Positions 24,541 through 33,465 of a DNA stretch of 64,000 nt are shown piece by piece (the first letter of the stretch is position 1; each line of letters starts with the position of its first letter). The position numbers and the translations under genes are program-made. The notes beneath the pieces are model-generated. The model worked only from the letters and a program-made list of their open reading frames with translations. It was not told the origin of the DNA and did no database searches. The DNA is from JBBQDZ01 sp038237515 (GTDB lineage Bacteria > Actinomycetota > Thermoleophilia > Gaiellales > Gaiellaceae), in contig JBBRYP010000006.1 in NCBI GenBank assembly GCA_038237515.1, positions 1 through 64,000 on the forward strand, written 5' to 3'.

Positions 24541-25511
24541 GCGGCGAGCTCCCGGTACACCTCGGCGGTCGCCTCGGCCGTCGACCGCCACTCGTAGCGC
24601 CGCGCCCGCTCGATCGAGAGCGCCCTCAGCTCCGACCGACGGCGAAGCGCCTCGTCGATGCCCGCCGCGATCGACGCGACGTCGAGCGGGTCTACGAGGA
24701 CGGCCGCGCCGCCTGCGACCTCCTCCGTCGCCCCGCCGGCGCTCGTGACGACCGCGGCGCCGCACGCCATCGCCTCGATCACCGGCAGGCCGAAGCCCTC
24801 GTAGAGCGAGGGGTAGGCGAAGCAGGCGGCGCCCCGGTAGAGGGCGGCGAGCTCGTCGTCGGAGATCCGGCCGAGCCACCGGAGACCGGAGCCCTGGAGG
24901 CCCGCCGCGCCCCACCCACGCTCTCCCACGAGCCGCACCTCGAAGCCCATGCGCTGCGCGGCGAGGCCGAGCCGCGCCAGGTTCTTGCGCGGCTCGAGCG
25001 TCCCGACGGCGAGGACGTAGTCGCCCGCGGCACGCGGCCCCTCGGGGACGAACGGCTTCTCGACGCCGTTCGGCACCACGCGGATCTTCCCCTCGTCGAC
25101 ACCAAGGTCGCGCAGCTCGCGTGCCGTGAACTCGGAGACGGCGATCACGCGGTCCGCCGCACGGACGACCCGCGGGACGGCGAGCCGACTGTACGCGCGC
25201 GTCCAGCGGTTGAAGGTCTCCGGATGACGCAGCACCGCCAGGTCGTGGACGGTAACGACGAGCGGCACGCGCGAGCGAAGCGGCGCGCGGAACGTCGGGC
25301 AGTGAAGAAGCTCGACCACCGCCTTCGTTGCCGCCATCGGCAACCGCATGGGGTACCACGCGATGTCGCGCGCGGCAGCCGCTGCCCGGCCGCCGCCGCC
25401 CCAGACGAGGCGGACATAGTCCACCTCCGCGTGGGTCAGGAGCGCCCGCACGTATCGGGCTGTCCCCGCACGAGTCTGGCGCAGCGGCGAGACGTCGAGC
25501 CCGACACGCAT
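24537..25511 (-). CDS. GT4 glycosyltransferase (tandem paralogue 2 of 3)
   Basis: A 324-residue GT-B enzyme starting MRVGLDVSPLRQTRAGTARY, with VTVHDLAVLRHPETF near residue 85, GTLEPRKNLARL near 165, and SLYEGFGLPVIEAMACGAAV near 230. These are the conserved steps of mannosyl/rhamnosyl-type GT4 enzymes (WbaZ-like). ATG 25509-25511 overlaps the previous stop (ATGA). The similarity to 25511-26605 extends through the whole length. It is cytoplasmic, uses a nucleotide sugar, and its acceptor is unknown. Confidence 0.9.
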   Translation of the reverse strand: MRVGLDVSPLRQTRAGTARYVRALLTHAEVDYVRLVWGGGGRAAAAARDIAWYPMRLPMAATKAVVELLHCPTFRAPLRSRVPLVVTVHDLAVLRHPETFNRWTRAYSRLAVPRVVRAADRVIAVSEFTARELRDLGVDEGKIRVVPNGVEKPFVPEGPRAAGDYVLAVGTLEPRKNLARLGLAAQRMGFEVRLVGERGWGAAGLQGSGLRWLGRISDDELAALYRGAACFAYPSLYEGFGLPVIEAMACGAAVVTSAGGATEEVAGGAAVLVDPLDVASIAAGIDEALRRRSELRALSIERARRYEWRSTAEATAEVYRELAA

Positions 25512-26605
25512 CAGGAGCCGACGCGCCGCAGTGTGGCAGCCGCCTCGAGATAGGCGGAGAGGAAGATCCGGCCCGTCTCTGACCAGCTGAACCGCCTCGC
25601 GTGCCGTAGCCCGGCCTCGACGAGCTCGTCGCGTCGCTCGAGGGCCTCGCGAATGCCGGCTGCAAGCGCTTCCGGATCCTCGGGATCGGCCCGGACGGCC
25701 GCGTCGCCCGCGGCCTCGTCGAGCGAGGGATCGGAGGAGGCGACGACGGGGATCCCGCTCGCCATCGCCTCGATGACAGGAATGCCGAACCCCTCGAAGC
25801 GCGACGGGAAGACGAACGCCGCGGCGCCCCGGTAGAGGCGTGCCAGCTCCTCGTCGCCGACGTAGCCGAGCCGGATGATCCCCGGGTGGTCGAGGAGCGG
25901 CTGGTCGCCCCACCCCTCGGCGCCGGCGACGGCGAGGGCGTAGTCCCCGTCGAGTGTCCGGAACGCCCGCAGGAGCGTCTCGAGGTTCTTACGGGGCTCG
26001 AGCGTCGCGACGCTGAGGAGGTAGGGCCGCCCGAGATCGGCTCTCTCCCCTTCCGCGCGGAACTCGTCGCCGACACCGGGATGGGCGACGCGGACGCGCT
26101 CCTCCGGCACGCCGAGGAGCTCGACGACGTCGCGACCCGTCGCGGCCGAGTTGCAGAAGAGGAGGTCGCACGTCCGTGCGGCATTGCGGTACTTCGCACC
26201 GTGCATCCGCCTGGTGCGCGGCGTCGCCCACTCCGGGAACCGCAGCGGCACGAGGTCGTGGATCGTAGTGGCGCGGACGCCGCCCGACTGCGGCGGGTAC
26301 ATCCAATCGGAGAAGTGCAGGGCGTCGAAGCCACCGAGGAACCGCTCGAGCGGCGGGCGGCCGAGCCGGCTCCACGCCTGGCGCCAGTGGTGGGCGAAGG
26401 GCAGGAAGCGCAGGCGCGCCTCGACGGGTATCCCCGCCAGCGCGAGAGGGATCGCGCGGAGGCCCTGCGGGCTCGTGGGGGCGAAGGCGATCACCTCGTG
26501 CTCGTGGCCCGCCGCCTGCACGAGCCCCGAGAGAGAGCCGCGGATGTAGTTGCCGATGCCCGATCGCGGATGCGACAGCGGGCTGACGTCGAATGCGATC
26601 CTCAC
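25511..26605 (-). CDS. GT4 glycosyltransferase (tandem paralogue 1 of 3)
   Basis: A 364-residue GT-B enzyme starting VRIAFDVSPLSHPRSGIGNY, the substrate-side loop typical of WbaZ/WsaF-like GT4 proteins. It continues with TTIHDLVPLRFPEWA, ATLEPRKNLETLLRAF and SRFEGFGIPVIEAMASGIPV (retaining E-x7-E). GTG 26603-26605 overlaps the stop of the large membrane glycosyltransferase by 4 bp. This gene and the next two form a run of related transferases that may add successive similar residues. Confidence 0.9.
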   Translation of the reverse strand: MRIAFDVSPLSHPRSGIGNYIRGSLSGLVQAAGHEHEVIAFAPTSPQGLRAIPLALAGIPVEARLRFLPFAHHWRQAWSRLGRPPLERFLGGFDALHFSDWMYPPQSGGVRATTIHDLVPLRFPEWATPRTRRMHGAKYRNAARTCDLLFCNSAATGRDVVELLGVPEERVRVAHPGVGDEFRAEGERADLGRPYLLSVATLEPRKNLETLLRAFRTLDGDYALAVAGAEGWGDQPLLDHPGIIRLGYVGDEELARLYRGAAAFVFPSRFEGFGIPVIEAMASGIPVVASSDPSLDEAAGDAAVRADPEDPEALAAGIREALERRDELVEAGLRHARRFSWSETGRIFLSAYLEAAATLRRVGS

Positions 26606-28737
26606 CGAGGGGTGAAGGAGAAGCGTGTGAAGTGGATGCCGAGGACGCGAGGGTCGGGGTTCTGCCCCTTCGTCACGACGGCGGGAATCGCCGTCGGGCT
26701 GACGGCGAAATGGGCGGCGCAGGTGCCGCGGGACGGCCTCAGCCGGATCCGCAGAATCACGGGAACGCCCGGCGGAACGCGCACGCTCGCAACCTCGCGC
26801 CCGAGAACGCGGGCGCTCACGATCTGCGGCTTCCTGAAGAGCGCGGGATCGCTCTCGAGCAGCACTGCGAGCTTTCCGCCGCGGCAGCCGAGACGCGTGT
26901 AGCTCGCTGTCGGCCCGGACCAGGTGTCCTGCGGGTAGAGCCCCTCGACGCGAGAGGTCTGCCGCAGCGGCCCCGAAGCTCTGTAGAGGAGCATGCCCTT
27001 GTGCGCGTCGCGGGCGACCACTCGCCCGGCGAGCGAGACGGAGCCGTCGGTGAGGACGTAACGCGCGCGGATCGGGCGTCCTGCCGCTCGGAGGATCCCA
27101 GTGTCGCGATCGGCGACGACCGGGGTCTCGGCCAGCCCGCCCGAGAAGCGCTGTCCCAGGTCGTAGATCGTCCCGACGCTGCGGCTGAAGATCTCGTTCT
27201 CCCAGATCGCGTAGCGGTCGGTGTTGCCCGACCAGACGGCGGCGACGGCGGCGTCGCGGCCGACGGCCCGGTCGATCCAGTCGCGGTGCGGGTTGGTGAT
27301 CCCCGCGAAGAGAGCGCCGAGCGAGGCGGCCCGGTGCTTGCCGGCGACCGGCTTCTGCGAGACCGCGAAGTACGCGAGCACGAGCGCCGGCAACACGAGC
27401 GCGAACCGACGCGGGACGACGAGCAGGAGGATGCCGGCGAGGATCGAGACGACGGCGACGACCGCCTGCACCTGCGTCAGGCCGAACGGGTGCGGCTGGA
27501 GCGACCACACGGGCAGGATCGCGAGGGTGTCGGAGACGGCGTTCAGGTTGATCAGCTGCGGGTACGGCAGGACACCCGGCAGCGCCGCGGCGACGAGGAC
27601 GGCTGCGGCGGCCGGCGCGCCCTGTCGCGGGAGGCCCCGCTCGATCCACGCCAGGAGGGCGATCAGGAACAGCGGTGCGACGTAGAACATGTTCCGCTCC
27701 TCCACCCGCAGGGACTCGACGGAGGCGAAGGCCGCGACCTCGAGCACGAGCCAGAAGGACAAAGCAACGGTTGCTGCGACGAAGATCCGCAGCGGCCGGT
27801 CGAGCGAGCGCAGGCGGACGGCGAGGAGCAGGAGGGCGGCGAAGGGGAGCACGCCGAGCGAGAGGTCGAGCTCCGCCACGTGGTAGAGGAACCAGCGCAA
27901 GACCTGGCCGAAGACCAGATGATCCTTGCTCGCCGACTGGTAGGCGCCCAGCACGCCGAGCGGCGACGCGCCGCGCGCCGCCTGCACGACCACGACCAGG
28001 AGGGTGGCGGCTCCGACGAGGGCGTAGAGCAGGCGGTACTCGCGGAGGGCGCGGCGCCCGCCGGTCAGTAGGAAGGGCGCGCCGAGCACCGCGGGGAGGA
28101 GAGCGACGGCCTGTGCGCGGGTCAGGAACGCGACGGCGCAGACGGCGAGGAGCAGTCCGGTGCGGAGAGGTGTCGGGCGGTCGAGCCAGGCGACGAGGGC
28201 AAGAGCGGCGCACGCGAACAACGGGTAGAAGGCGTTCTCGGTCATCAACATGCCGGTGTAGACCATCGACGGGATCGCAACGGCGAGGAGCGCCGCGAGG
28301 AGCGCGAGCCAAGGCGCGACGACGCGCCGCGCCAGGAAGTAGACGGGCACGGCCGTCAGCGACATCACGAGCGCGTTGACGGCCTTCGCCGCCGCGTAGG
28401 CCTGAGGCACCGCGCCGTAGAGGCGGTAGGCGGGACTGATCAGCGCCGGGTAGACGACGCCGTAGGCCGCCGTCGACTGCCCGCGGACGAGGAAGTGCCC
28501 GGACGCGGCGAAGCTCTTCGCGAGCTCCGAGTAGATCAGCTCGTCGACCATGATCCACGGCGCCACCATCCGGCGCCCGAGGGCGTAGCGGACGAGCGTG
28601 GAGACGGTGACGAGCCCCGTCAGCCAAGCCCAGGCCGGAACCGCCCGCACGACTGCCAGCGCAACGCCGCCGGGCCGGCGGACGGCGACGGTGCTAGCGG
28701 CCAAGGCCGGCCTCGCTGAGGCGCGCGGCGAGCTCAC
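26602..28737 (-). CDS. Large multi-membrane GT-C-like glycosyltransferase
   Basis: A 711-residue membrane protein with about 12 hydrophobic segments and a soluble C-terminal domain of about 200 residues. The first outer loop has WIMVDELIYSELAKSFA, a D-E motif parallel to SDELQLAQ in the 17075 protein. Both also share VEERN followed by Y-x-A-P (here RVEERNMFYVAPLFLI), so they are paralogues. It is expected to glycosylate outside the membrane from a lipid-linked donor. GTG 28735-28737 has GGAG 4 nt upstream and overlaps the previous gene by 44 bp. GTG 28648-28650 is the main alternative. Confidence 0.75.
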   Translation of the reverse strand: MSSPRASARPALAASTVAVRRPGGVALAVVRAVPAWAWLTGLVTVSTLVRYALGRRMVAPWIMVDELIYSELAKSFAASGHFLVRGQSTAAYGVVYPALISPAYRLYGAVPQAYAAAKAVNALVMSLTAVPVYFLARRVVAPWLALLAALLAVAIPSMVYTGMLMTENAFYPLFACAALALVAWLDRPTPLRTGLLLAVCAVAFLTRAQAVALLPAVLGAPFLLTGGRRALREYRLLYALVGAATLLVVVVQAARGASPLGVLGAYQSASKDHLVFGQVLRWFLYHVAELDLSLGVLPFAALLLLAVRLRSLDRPLRIFVAATVALSFWLVLEVAAFASVESLRVEERNMFYVAPLFLIALLAWIERGLPRQGAPAAAAVLVAAALPGVLPYPQLINLNAVSDTLAILPVWSLQPHPFGLTQVQAVVAVVSILAGILLLVVPRRFALVLPALVLAYFAVSQKPVAGKHRAASLGALFAGITNPHRDWIDRAVGRDAAVAAVWSGNTDRYAIWENEIFSRSVGTIYDLGQRFSGGLAETPVVADRDTGILRAAGRPIRARYVLTDGSVSLAGRVVARDAHKGMLLYRASGPLRQTSRVEGLYPQDTWSGPTASYTRLGCRGGKLAVLLESDPALFRKPQIVSARVLGREVASVRVPPGVPVILRIRLRPSRGTCAAHFAVSPTAIPAVVTKGQNPDPRVLGIHFTRFSFTPR

Positions 28738-29929
28738 CCGTCTCCGGCCCTTCCGCGTCGAGTCCGACGTCGGCAGCGGCCTCCGCCACCTCCCGGACGA
28801 CCGCGCCACGGACGGCCTCGCCCCCGGCAGCCTCCTCGAGCGCCGCTGCGTAGGCCTCCGCGACCGAGTCGACGCGGTGCTCGCGCGCGGCGAGCTCGGT
28901 GGCTGCCTCGCCCATCGCCGCGCGAGCCTGCGGGTACGCGGCCAAGAGCTCCAACGCGGCCTCGATCGCCGCCACCTCGCCGTCGTCGACGGGCACCTTC
29001 AGCGCGACCTCGTCGGGGAGCTCCGAGAACCAGCCGACGTCGCTGACCACGAGCGGCTTGCCGAGCGTGAGCGCCCTGATCGCCGTGCCCGAGGTCTCGC
29101 CCATCGTCGGCTCCCGGAGGTTGACGCAGCAGTCGCAGGCCCCCATGAGCGTCCACAGGCGCTCCTCGTCCACGTAGTGCTCGCGCACGATCGCGTCGCG
29201 CAGGCCCAGCCGATCGATTCGCGAGTCGAGCTCGAATCGCGGGGCGCTGGCACCAACGAGCAGGAGGCGCGCCTCCGGGTGACGTACGCGGAGGCGGGCG
29301 AACGCCTCGAGGAGCTGCGGGATCCGCTTGTTCGCGTTCAGGTTCCCGAAGCAGCCGACGAGAGGGCGTCCGCCGACCGGGGCCGCGACGAGCGCCGGCT
29401 CGGGCCACGCGGGATGTGGAATCCGCCAGACAGGCCCCTCGAAGCCCGCCGCGCGCGCCATCCTCTCGACGAAGCGGGAGTGGACGACGAGGCCGGTCGC
29501 ATGCTGCAGCGCGATGCCCGGCAGCGGGAAGTCGTTCGGGCGCGTCTCCCAGAGGGGAGGAATCCGGTTGTCGAGCACCGCATACCCGAGCAGGCGTCCG
29601 ACGAGGCCGTGCTCGCGCTCGAGCGCGGTGAGGTACCCCGCCGCGTCGCCGCGCGCGAGGGTGACGCCGGCGACGAGGTGGTGCAGGACGAAGTCGTGGA
29701 GGACGGCCACCCCGGGACGGCGGCGGAGCGCATCGAGGATCCAGCCGTGCGCGTCGGGGTCGTTCCCGACGTGGTAGAGGGAGACGTCGGCCTGCGGCGC
29801 GCGGCGCAGGCGCCCGCGCCGGGCGGGCGCGACGTCGATCAGCCGCGAGAGGGCGGGCAGGAGAAGCGCGCTGTAGTCGGCAATGCCCGATCGCTCGGGC
29901 GGCAGCGGCGAATAGTAGGCGACCCTCAC
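28694..29929 (-). CDS. GT4-like glycosyltransferase
   Basis: A 411-residue GT-B protein starting VRVAYYSPLPPERSGIADYS, the hallmark of a subgroup of GT4 enzymes with an SGIADYS loop. It has VLHDFVLHHLVAGVTLARGD near residue 90, FGNLNANKRIPQLLEAFARL near 225 and REPTMGETSGTAIRALTLGK near 315, where the retaining Glu pair is only partly conserved. The C-terminus carries an Ala/Glu-rich extension of about 45 residues. It lies in the eight-gene chain, 5 bp after the previous stop. Confidence 0.82.
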   Translation of the reverse strand: MRVAYYSPLPPERSGIADYSALLLPALSRLIDVAPARRGRLRRAPQADVSLYHVGNDPDAHGWILDALRRRPGVAVLHDFVLHHLVAGVTLARGDAAGYLTALEREHGLVGRLLGYAVLDNRIPPLWETRPNDFPLPGIALQHATGLVVHSRFVERMARAAGFEGPVWRIPHPAWPEPALVAAPVGGRPLVGCFGNLNANKRIPQLLEAFARLRVRHPEARLLLVGASAPRFELDSRIDRLGLRDAIVREHYVDEERLWTLMGACDCCVNLREPTMGETSGTAIRALTLGKPLVVSDVGWFSELPDEVALKVPVDDGEVAAIEAALELLAAYPQARAAMGEAATELAAREHRVDSVAEAYAAALEEAAGGEAVRGAVVREVAEAAADVGLDAEGPETGELAARLSEAGLGR

Positions 29930-29934
29930 GCTCG

Positions 29935-30960
29935 TCAGCCCAGGAGGCGGTCGATACACGAGTCCCAGGTGATACGCGCCGCGATTGCCTTGCCGGCGCG
30001 CCCCCAGGCTCTCGCGTCGTCCGGATGCTCGCCGAGCCAGGCCGCAGCTCGCGCGAGCTCGTCGGCCCGCGGCGCCACAACGAGGCCGGTCCGGCGGTTG
30101 GCGACCACCTCGAGCGGCCCCCCGGCGTCCGTCGTCGTCAGCACCGGCTTCTCCGAGAGGAACGCCTCGTAGGGAACCATGCCGAAGTCCTCGTCCACCG
30201 GTGCGTAGAAGACTCCGAGGCACCGAGCGTAGAGATCCGCGAGCTCCACGTCCGAGACGCGCCCCGCGAAAACAGCTCGACCGTCGAGGCCCCGCTCGCG
30301 GGCGAGGCGCTCGAGCCGGTCGCGATCCGGGCCCTCGCCGGCGATCACACAGGAGAGCTGCGGCGCGGCCGCGACCGCTTCGAGGAGCAGGTCGATGCGC
30401 TTGGCCCGGTCGAGCCGGTTGACCGACAGGATGAACCCCTCCGACTCGCCGGCGCGGTAGTCGAGGCGAGCCGGCGGGTGCGGCATCACCTCGGCGGCGA
30501 TCCCCGTGGAGCGCTCGAGGCGGGCGGCGACGTTCGCGGAGGTCGCGAAGACCTTGCGAGCCTCGCCCAGAGCGAGCCGGTCGAGTCGCTGCACGGCACG
30601 GCGGGTGGCGCGCTCGGAGGGAGCCTCGCCGAACTGGCCCAGCTCCGTCCGGTCGAGCTCGTAGGCCTGGCGAAACTGGTGCAACACCCACACGACCTTG
30701 TTCGGATGTCGCACCGCGTAGGAGGGGAACTTCGTCGCGATCACGAGGTCGATGGGCGTCCCGTCGGCCTCCTCGAGGTCGAGCAGCCGCCACAGGAAGG
30801 CCTGGCTCAGGACGCGCTGTCCCGGGTACCACTTGAACGGCACCGTCACCCGGTCCGCCTCGTGCCCGCGCCCGCGGAGCTCCGCGACGAGCTCGTCGAC
30901 GACGATCTCGGCGCCGCCGCGCACGAACGGCACTTGCGGGGCGCAGACGGCGATCCTCAC
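29935..30960 (-). CDS. GT4 glycosyltransferase, first gene of an eight-gene chain
   Basis: A 341-residue GT-B enzyme starting MRIAVCAPQVPFVRGGAEIV, with HQFRQAYELDRTELG near residue 95. It has LSVNRLDRAKRIDLLLEAV near 175 and FYAPVDEDFGMVPYEAFLSEK near 255, which carries the E-x7-E-like pair of retaining GT4 enzymes. It precedes seven downstream genes, all with short spacing or overlaps, so it probably leads an operon running to 22140. The start is GTG 30958-30960. The upstream 247 bp hold palindromes but no clear promoter. Confidence 0.87.
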   Translation of the reverse strand: MRIAVCAPQVPFVRGGAEIVVDELVAELRGRGHEADRVTVPFKWYPGQRVLSQAFLWRLLDLEEADGTPIDLVIATKFPSYAVRHPNKVVWVLHQFRQAYELDRTELGQFGEAPSERATRRAVQRLDRLALGEARKVFATSANVAARLERSTGIAAEVMPHPPARLDYRAGESEGFILSVNRLDRAKRIDLLLEAVAAAPQLSCVIAGEGPDRDRLERLARERGLDGRAVFAGRVSDVELADLYARCLGVFYAPVDEDFGMVPYEAFLSEKPVLTTTDAGGPLEVVANRRTGLVVAPRADELARAAAWLGEHPDDARAWGRAGKAIAARITWDSCIDRLLG

Positions 30961-31207
30961 AGCGCGGCCGGTCCTAGTGATGTAACCGGCAACGTTCGCC
31001 AGCCCCCTGACCCGCGATCACGCGGCGCGACCCGGGAACCGGGCAACGCCGCCGGCCACGTCACTTGCTGTAGACGCGTCTGGCGGGGGTTCCCCCGCCC
31101 CACCCCTGACACCGATGCTAGTTCGGAAGAGCGCACGCGTGTGTGACGGGTGGAGACCGAGATCGTGAATTCGCGAATTCTGGGTGTGCCGCCGGAGCGC
31201 TGGCCGG
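30961..31207. other. Intergenic region with stacked palindromes
   Basis: The largest gene-free stretch in the window (247 bp). It contains AGACGCGTCT (31072-31081, perfect palindrome), immediately followed by GGCGGGGGTTCCCCCGCC (31082-31099, 8-bp arms), and GAATTCGCGAATTC (31166-31179, perfect 14-bp palindrome). The first two may end transcription of the methyltransferase gene at 31208, though no T-run follows. The AT-richer third could be a regulator site. No open frame here looks like a gene. Confidence 0.45.
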
Positions 31208-32320
31208 TCAAGGCTGCGCCGTTCGCGCCAGCAGCGCGTAGTCGAGCGGTGCGAAGAGGATCCGGTTGATGCGCTCGTCGGTCTCCGGCGCGGGCTCCGG
31301 CGGGTTCAGGAAGCGCACCTCGGCCTCCGCGAAACCGGCCTGACGGGCGAGGAGCTCGAACGTCTCGGGCACGAGTGGCTGCGCGTGGGTGAGATCGGCG
31401 AAGTAGTTCCGGAGCGCGAGCGGCGAGAGCGGGTTGATCGTCTCGGCGACGAGCAGGCCACCGGGCCGCAGCTTCGCGACAGCCAGCTCGAGGAAGCGCA
31501 GAAGGGTTGCCGGCGGCAGGTGCTCGACGACCTGTGCGGCGAAGATCCCGCCGAGCCGGTGCGCCTCGAGCGATTCCAGGTAGGCGAGGGCGTCGTCCTG
31601 CTCGACCGGGAGGCCCTCGCCGCGCGCGAACGCGACCATGTCGGCGTCCGCATCGATGCCCGTCGCATCGATTCCATTTTCCCGGAGAAGGCCGAGGAAC
31701 TCGCCGCGGCCGCAACCGACGTCGAGGACGGGGGCCGCGTCCCGGAAGTCCTCGACATAGGGTCGCTGGCGTTCGCGGACGCCGGCTGTCGAGCCGCGAA
31801 GGCGGCTCTCGAAGGCGAAGTAGTCGGGTAGCGCTGCGGCAGCCGGCTGTACGGCCACCGTCGCAGCGGCCGGAGCGCCGCCTCGCCGCTCGAGACGCAG
31901 GAGCCGCTCCTCGAGCTCCGCCGCCCGTCGGAGCGCCGATTCCCGTCCCGCGAGCGCCTCGTCCGTACGCTCGGAGAGTTCGTCCACCAGCTTGAGCAGC
32001 GTGTCGTTGAACGCGCGCTGGTCGGCGGCCACAGGTTCGACGTACCAGCGAAGCAGCGGCCGAAGCAGCGGCTTGACGGGACGCGAGAGGAGTCCCTTGA
32101 CGCCCGACCGGCGCAGGTACGGCCGCTCGGCCGTCACCGGCCAGAGCCGTTCGGCCTGTGCTCTCAGCGCACTTCGTGCGGCACCGGGAAGGCTCCCGTT
32201 GGATCCCGAAGGCGGGCGACGCAACTCCTCTTGAAGGCGCGCAAAAAGCGCGTGGACATCGACATCGGGTTCCGGTGAAACAGCTGGATTATGCGGCTTT
32301 TTCTCCTCTGCCGCGGGCAC
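31208..32320 (-). CDS. Coiled-coil plus SAM methyltransferase, WbdD-like chain terminator candidate
   Basis: A 370-residue protein. Residues about 20-150 are helical and charged (for example SERTDEALAGRESALRRAAE), consistent with a coiled coil. Residues about 185-330 form a class I methyltransferase with motif I VLDVGCGRGEFLGLL, GIDADADMVAFARGEGL and IFAAQVVEHLPPATLLRFLE. In ABC-transporter-dependent O-antigen pathways, methyltransferase/coiled-coil proteins cap the chain and set its length. With Wzm and Wzt in the window that role is plausible but inferred. GTG 32318-32320 lies 6 nt after a TACAAT -10. Confidence 0.8.
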   Translation of the reverse strand: MPAAEEKKPHNPAVSPEPDVDVHALFARLQEELRRPPSGSNGSLPGAARSALRAQAERLWPVTAERPYLRRSGVKGLLSRPVKPLLRPLLRWYVEPVAADQRAFNDTLLKLVDELSERTDEALAGRESALRRAAELEERLLRLERRGGAPAAATVAVQPAAAALPDYFAFESRLRGSTAGVRERQRPYVEDFRDAAPVLDVGCGRGEFLGLLRENGIDATGIDADADMVAFARGEGLPVEQDDALAYLESLEAHRLGGIFAAQVVEHLPPATLLRFLELAVAKLRPGGLLVAETINPLSPLALRNYFADLTHAQPLVPETFELLARQAGFAEAEVRFLNPPEPAPETDERINRILFAPLDYALLARTAQP

Positions 32321-32367
32321 CCGGACATTGTAACCGGGCGCCGTTACGGCGCTGTAAGCTCGGCCAC
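32321..32367. promoter_or_regulatory. Divergent leaderless promoters with an internal inverted repeat
   Basis: On the minus strand TACAAT (32327-32332) ends 6 nt before GTG 32320. On the plus strand TAAGCT (32355-32360) ends 7 nt before GTG 32368. Between them lie GTAAC and GTTAC arms, 8 nt apart, in GTAACCGGGCGCCGTTAC (32330-32347), plus an overlapping GCCGTTACGGC. One regulator bound here could control both genes. Confidence 0.5.
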
Positions 32368-33465
32368 GTGCCGAGGATCGGGGTCAGCCTCCTCACACTC
32401 GTCCCCGGCGTCGTCGGCGGCTCGGAGCGGTACGCCACGGAGTTGTGCCGCGCGCTCGCGCGCGTCGGGGAACTCGACTATCGCGTCTTCGTCCCCACGA
32501 TCGCGGGCGACGCCGCGGACGGTCTGCCCTCGCAGACCGTAGGTGCGTACCGCGCCTCCCGGTCCACCGCCGGCCGCGTCGCCGCGATGACCCTGGCCGC
32601 CGCCGCCCCCTGGCCGCTACGCCGGCGCCTGCGCCTCGGCGACCTCGACGGGATCCACTTCCCGCTCAGCGTGATGCTGCCGCCGGTCGACCGCCCCCCG
32701 GCGGCGACGACGGTCCTCGACATCCAGCACGAGTTCTTTCCCGAGCTCTTCTCCCGCGCAGAGCTGCGCTACCGGCGGCTCGTGTACGGCTGGACCGTCC
32801 GGCGGAGCCGGATCGTGATCACGATCAGCGAGCACGCGCGGGAGACGCTGATCGAGCGGCTCAGCCTCGCTCCCGAACGCGTCCGCGCGATCCACCTCGC
32901 GGTCGACTCGTCGCGCTTCACCCGAAGCGATCGCCGACGCGGGGACTTCCTGCTCTATCCCGCGAACCGATGGCCGCACAAGAATCACGACCTGCTCTTC
33001 GAGGCGTTCGCGCGAGTCCGGCTCGAACGACCGGGCCTGCGGCTGGTCCTGACCGGAACGGGTCAGCGGCAGGAGCGGCTTCCCCGCGGCGTGGAGTCAA
33101 GGGGGCGCGTCACGGACGCCGAGCTGATCGAGCTCTACCAGACCGCCGCTGCGCTCGTCTTCCCCAGCCTGTACGAGGGCTTCGGCCAGCCGCCGCTCGA
33201 GGCGATGGCCTGCGGCTGCCCGGTCGCCGTCTCGAACGTCGGCCCGCTGCCGGAGGTCTGCGGCGACGCTGCCGTCTACTTCGACCCGACGGAGGTGGAC
33301 GACGTAGCCCGCGGGATCCTGGAGGTGCTCGATCGCGGGGCAGCGCTCGTCGCGCGTGGCCTGGCGCGTGCCGCGACGTTCACCTGGGAGGAGTGCGCGC
33401 GCCGGCACGAGGCGGTCTACCGCGAGCTCGCGGAAGACCGCTCGCGCCCGCGCGCCGTGACCTAG
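32368..33465 (+). CDS. GT4 glycosyltransferase
   Basis: A 365-residue GT-B enzyme starting VPRIGVSLLTLVPGVVGGSE, with TVLDIQHEFFPELFSRAELR near residue 112, YPANRWPHKNHDLLFEAFAR near 195 and SLYEGFGQPPLEAMACGCPV near 265. The N-x-W-P-H-K-N motif and LDIQHEFFPEFF-type loop are typical of the mannosyltransferase-like GT4 subgroup. The start is GTG 32368-32370, in line with the leaderless promoter. Its TAG stop overlaps the convergent SnoaL-like gene's stop as CTAG. Confidence 0.9.
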   Translation: MPRIGVSLLTLVPGVVGGSERYATELCRALARVGELDYRVFVPTIAGDAADGLPSQTVGAYRASRSTAGRVAAMTLAAAAPWPLRRRLRLGDLDGIHFPLSVMLPPVDRPPAATTVLDIQHEFFPELFSRAELRYRRLVYGWTVRRSRIVITISEHARETLIERLSLAPERVRAIHLAVDSSRFTRSDRRRGDFLLYPANRWPHKNHDLLFEAFARVRLERPGLRLVLTGTGQRQERLPRGVESRGRVTDAELIELYQTAAALVFPSLYEGFGQPPLEAMACGCPVAVSNVGPLPEVCGDAAVYFDPTEVDDVARGILEVLDRGAALVARGLARAATFTWEECARRHEAVYRELAEDRSRPRAVT

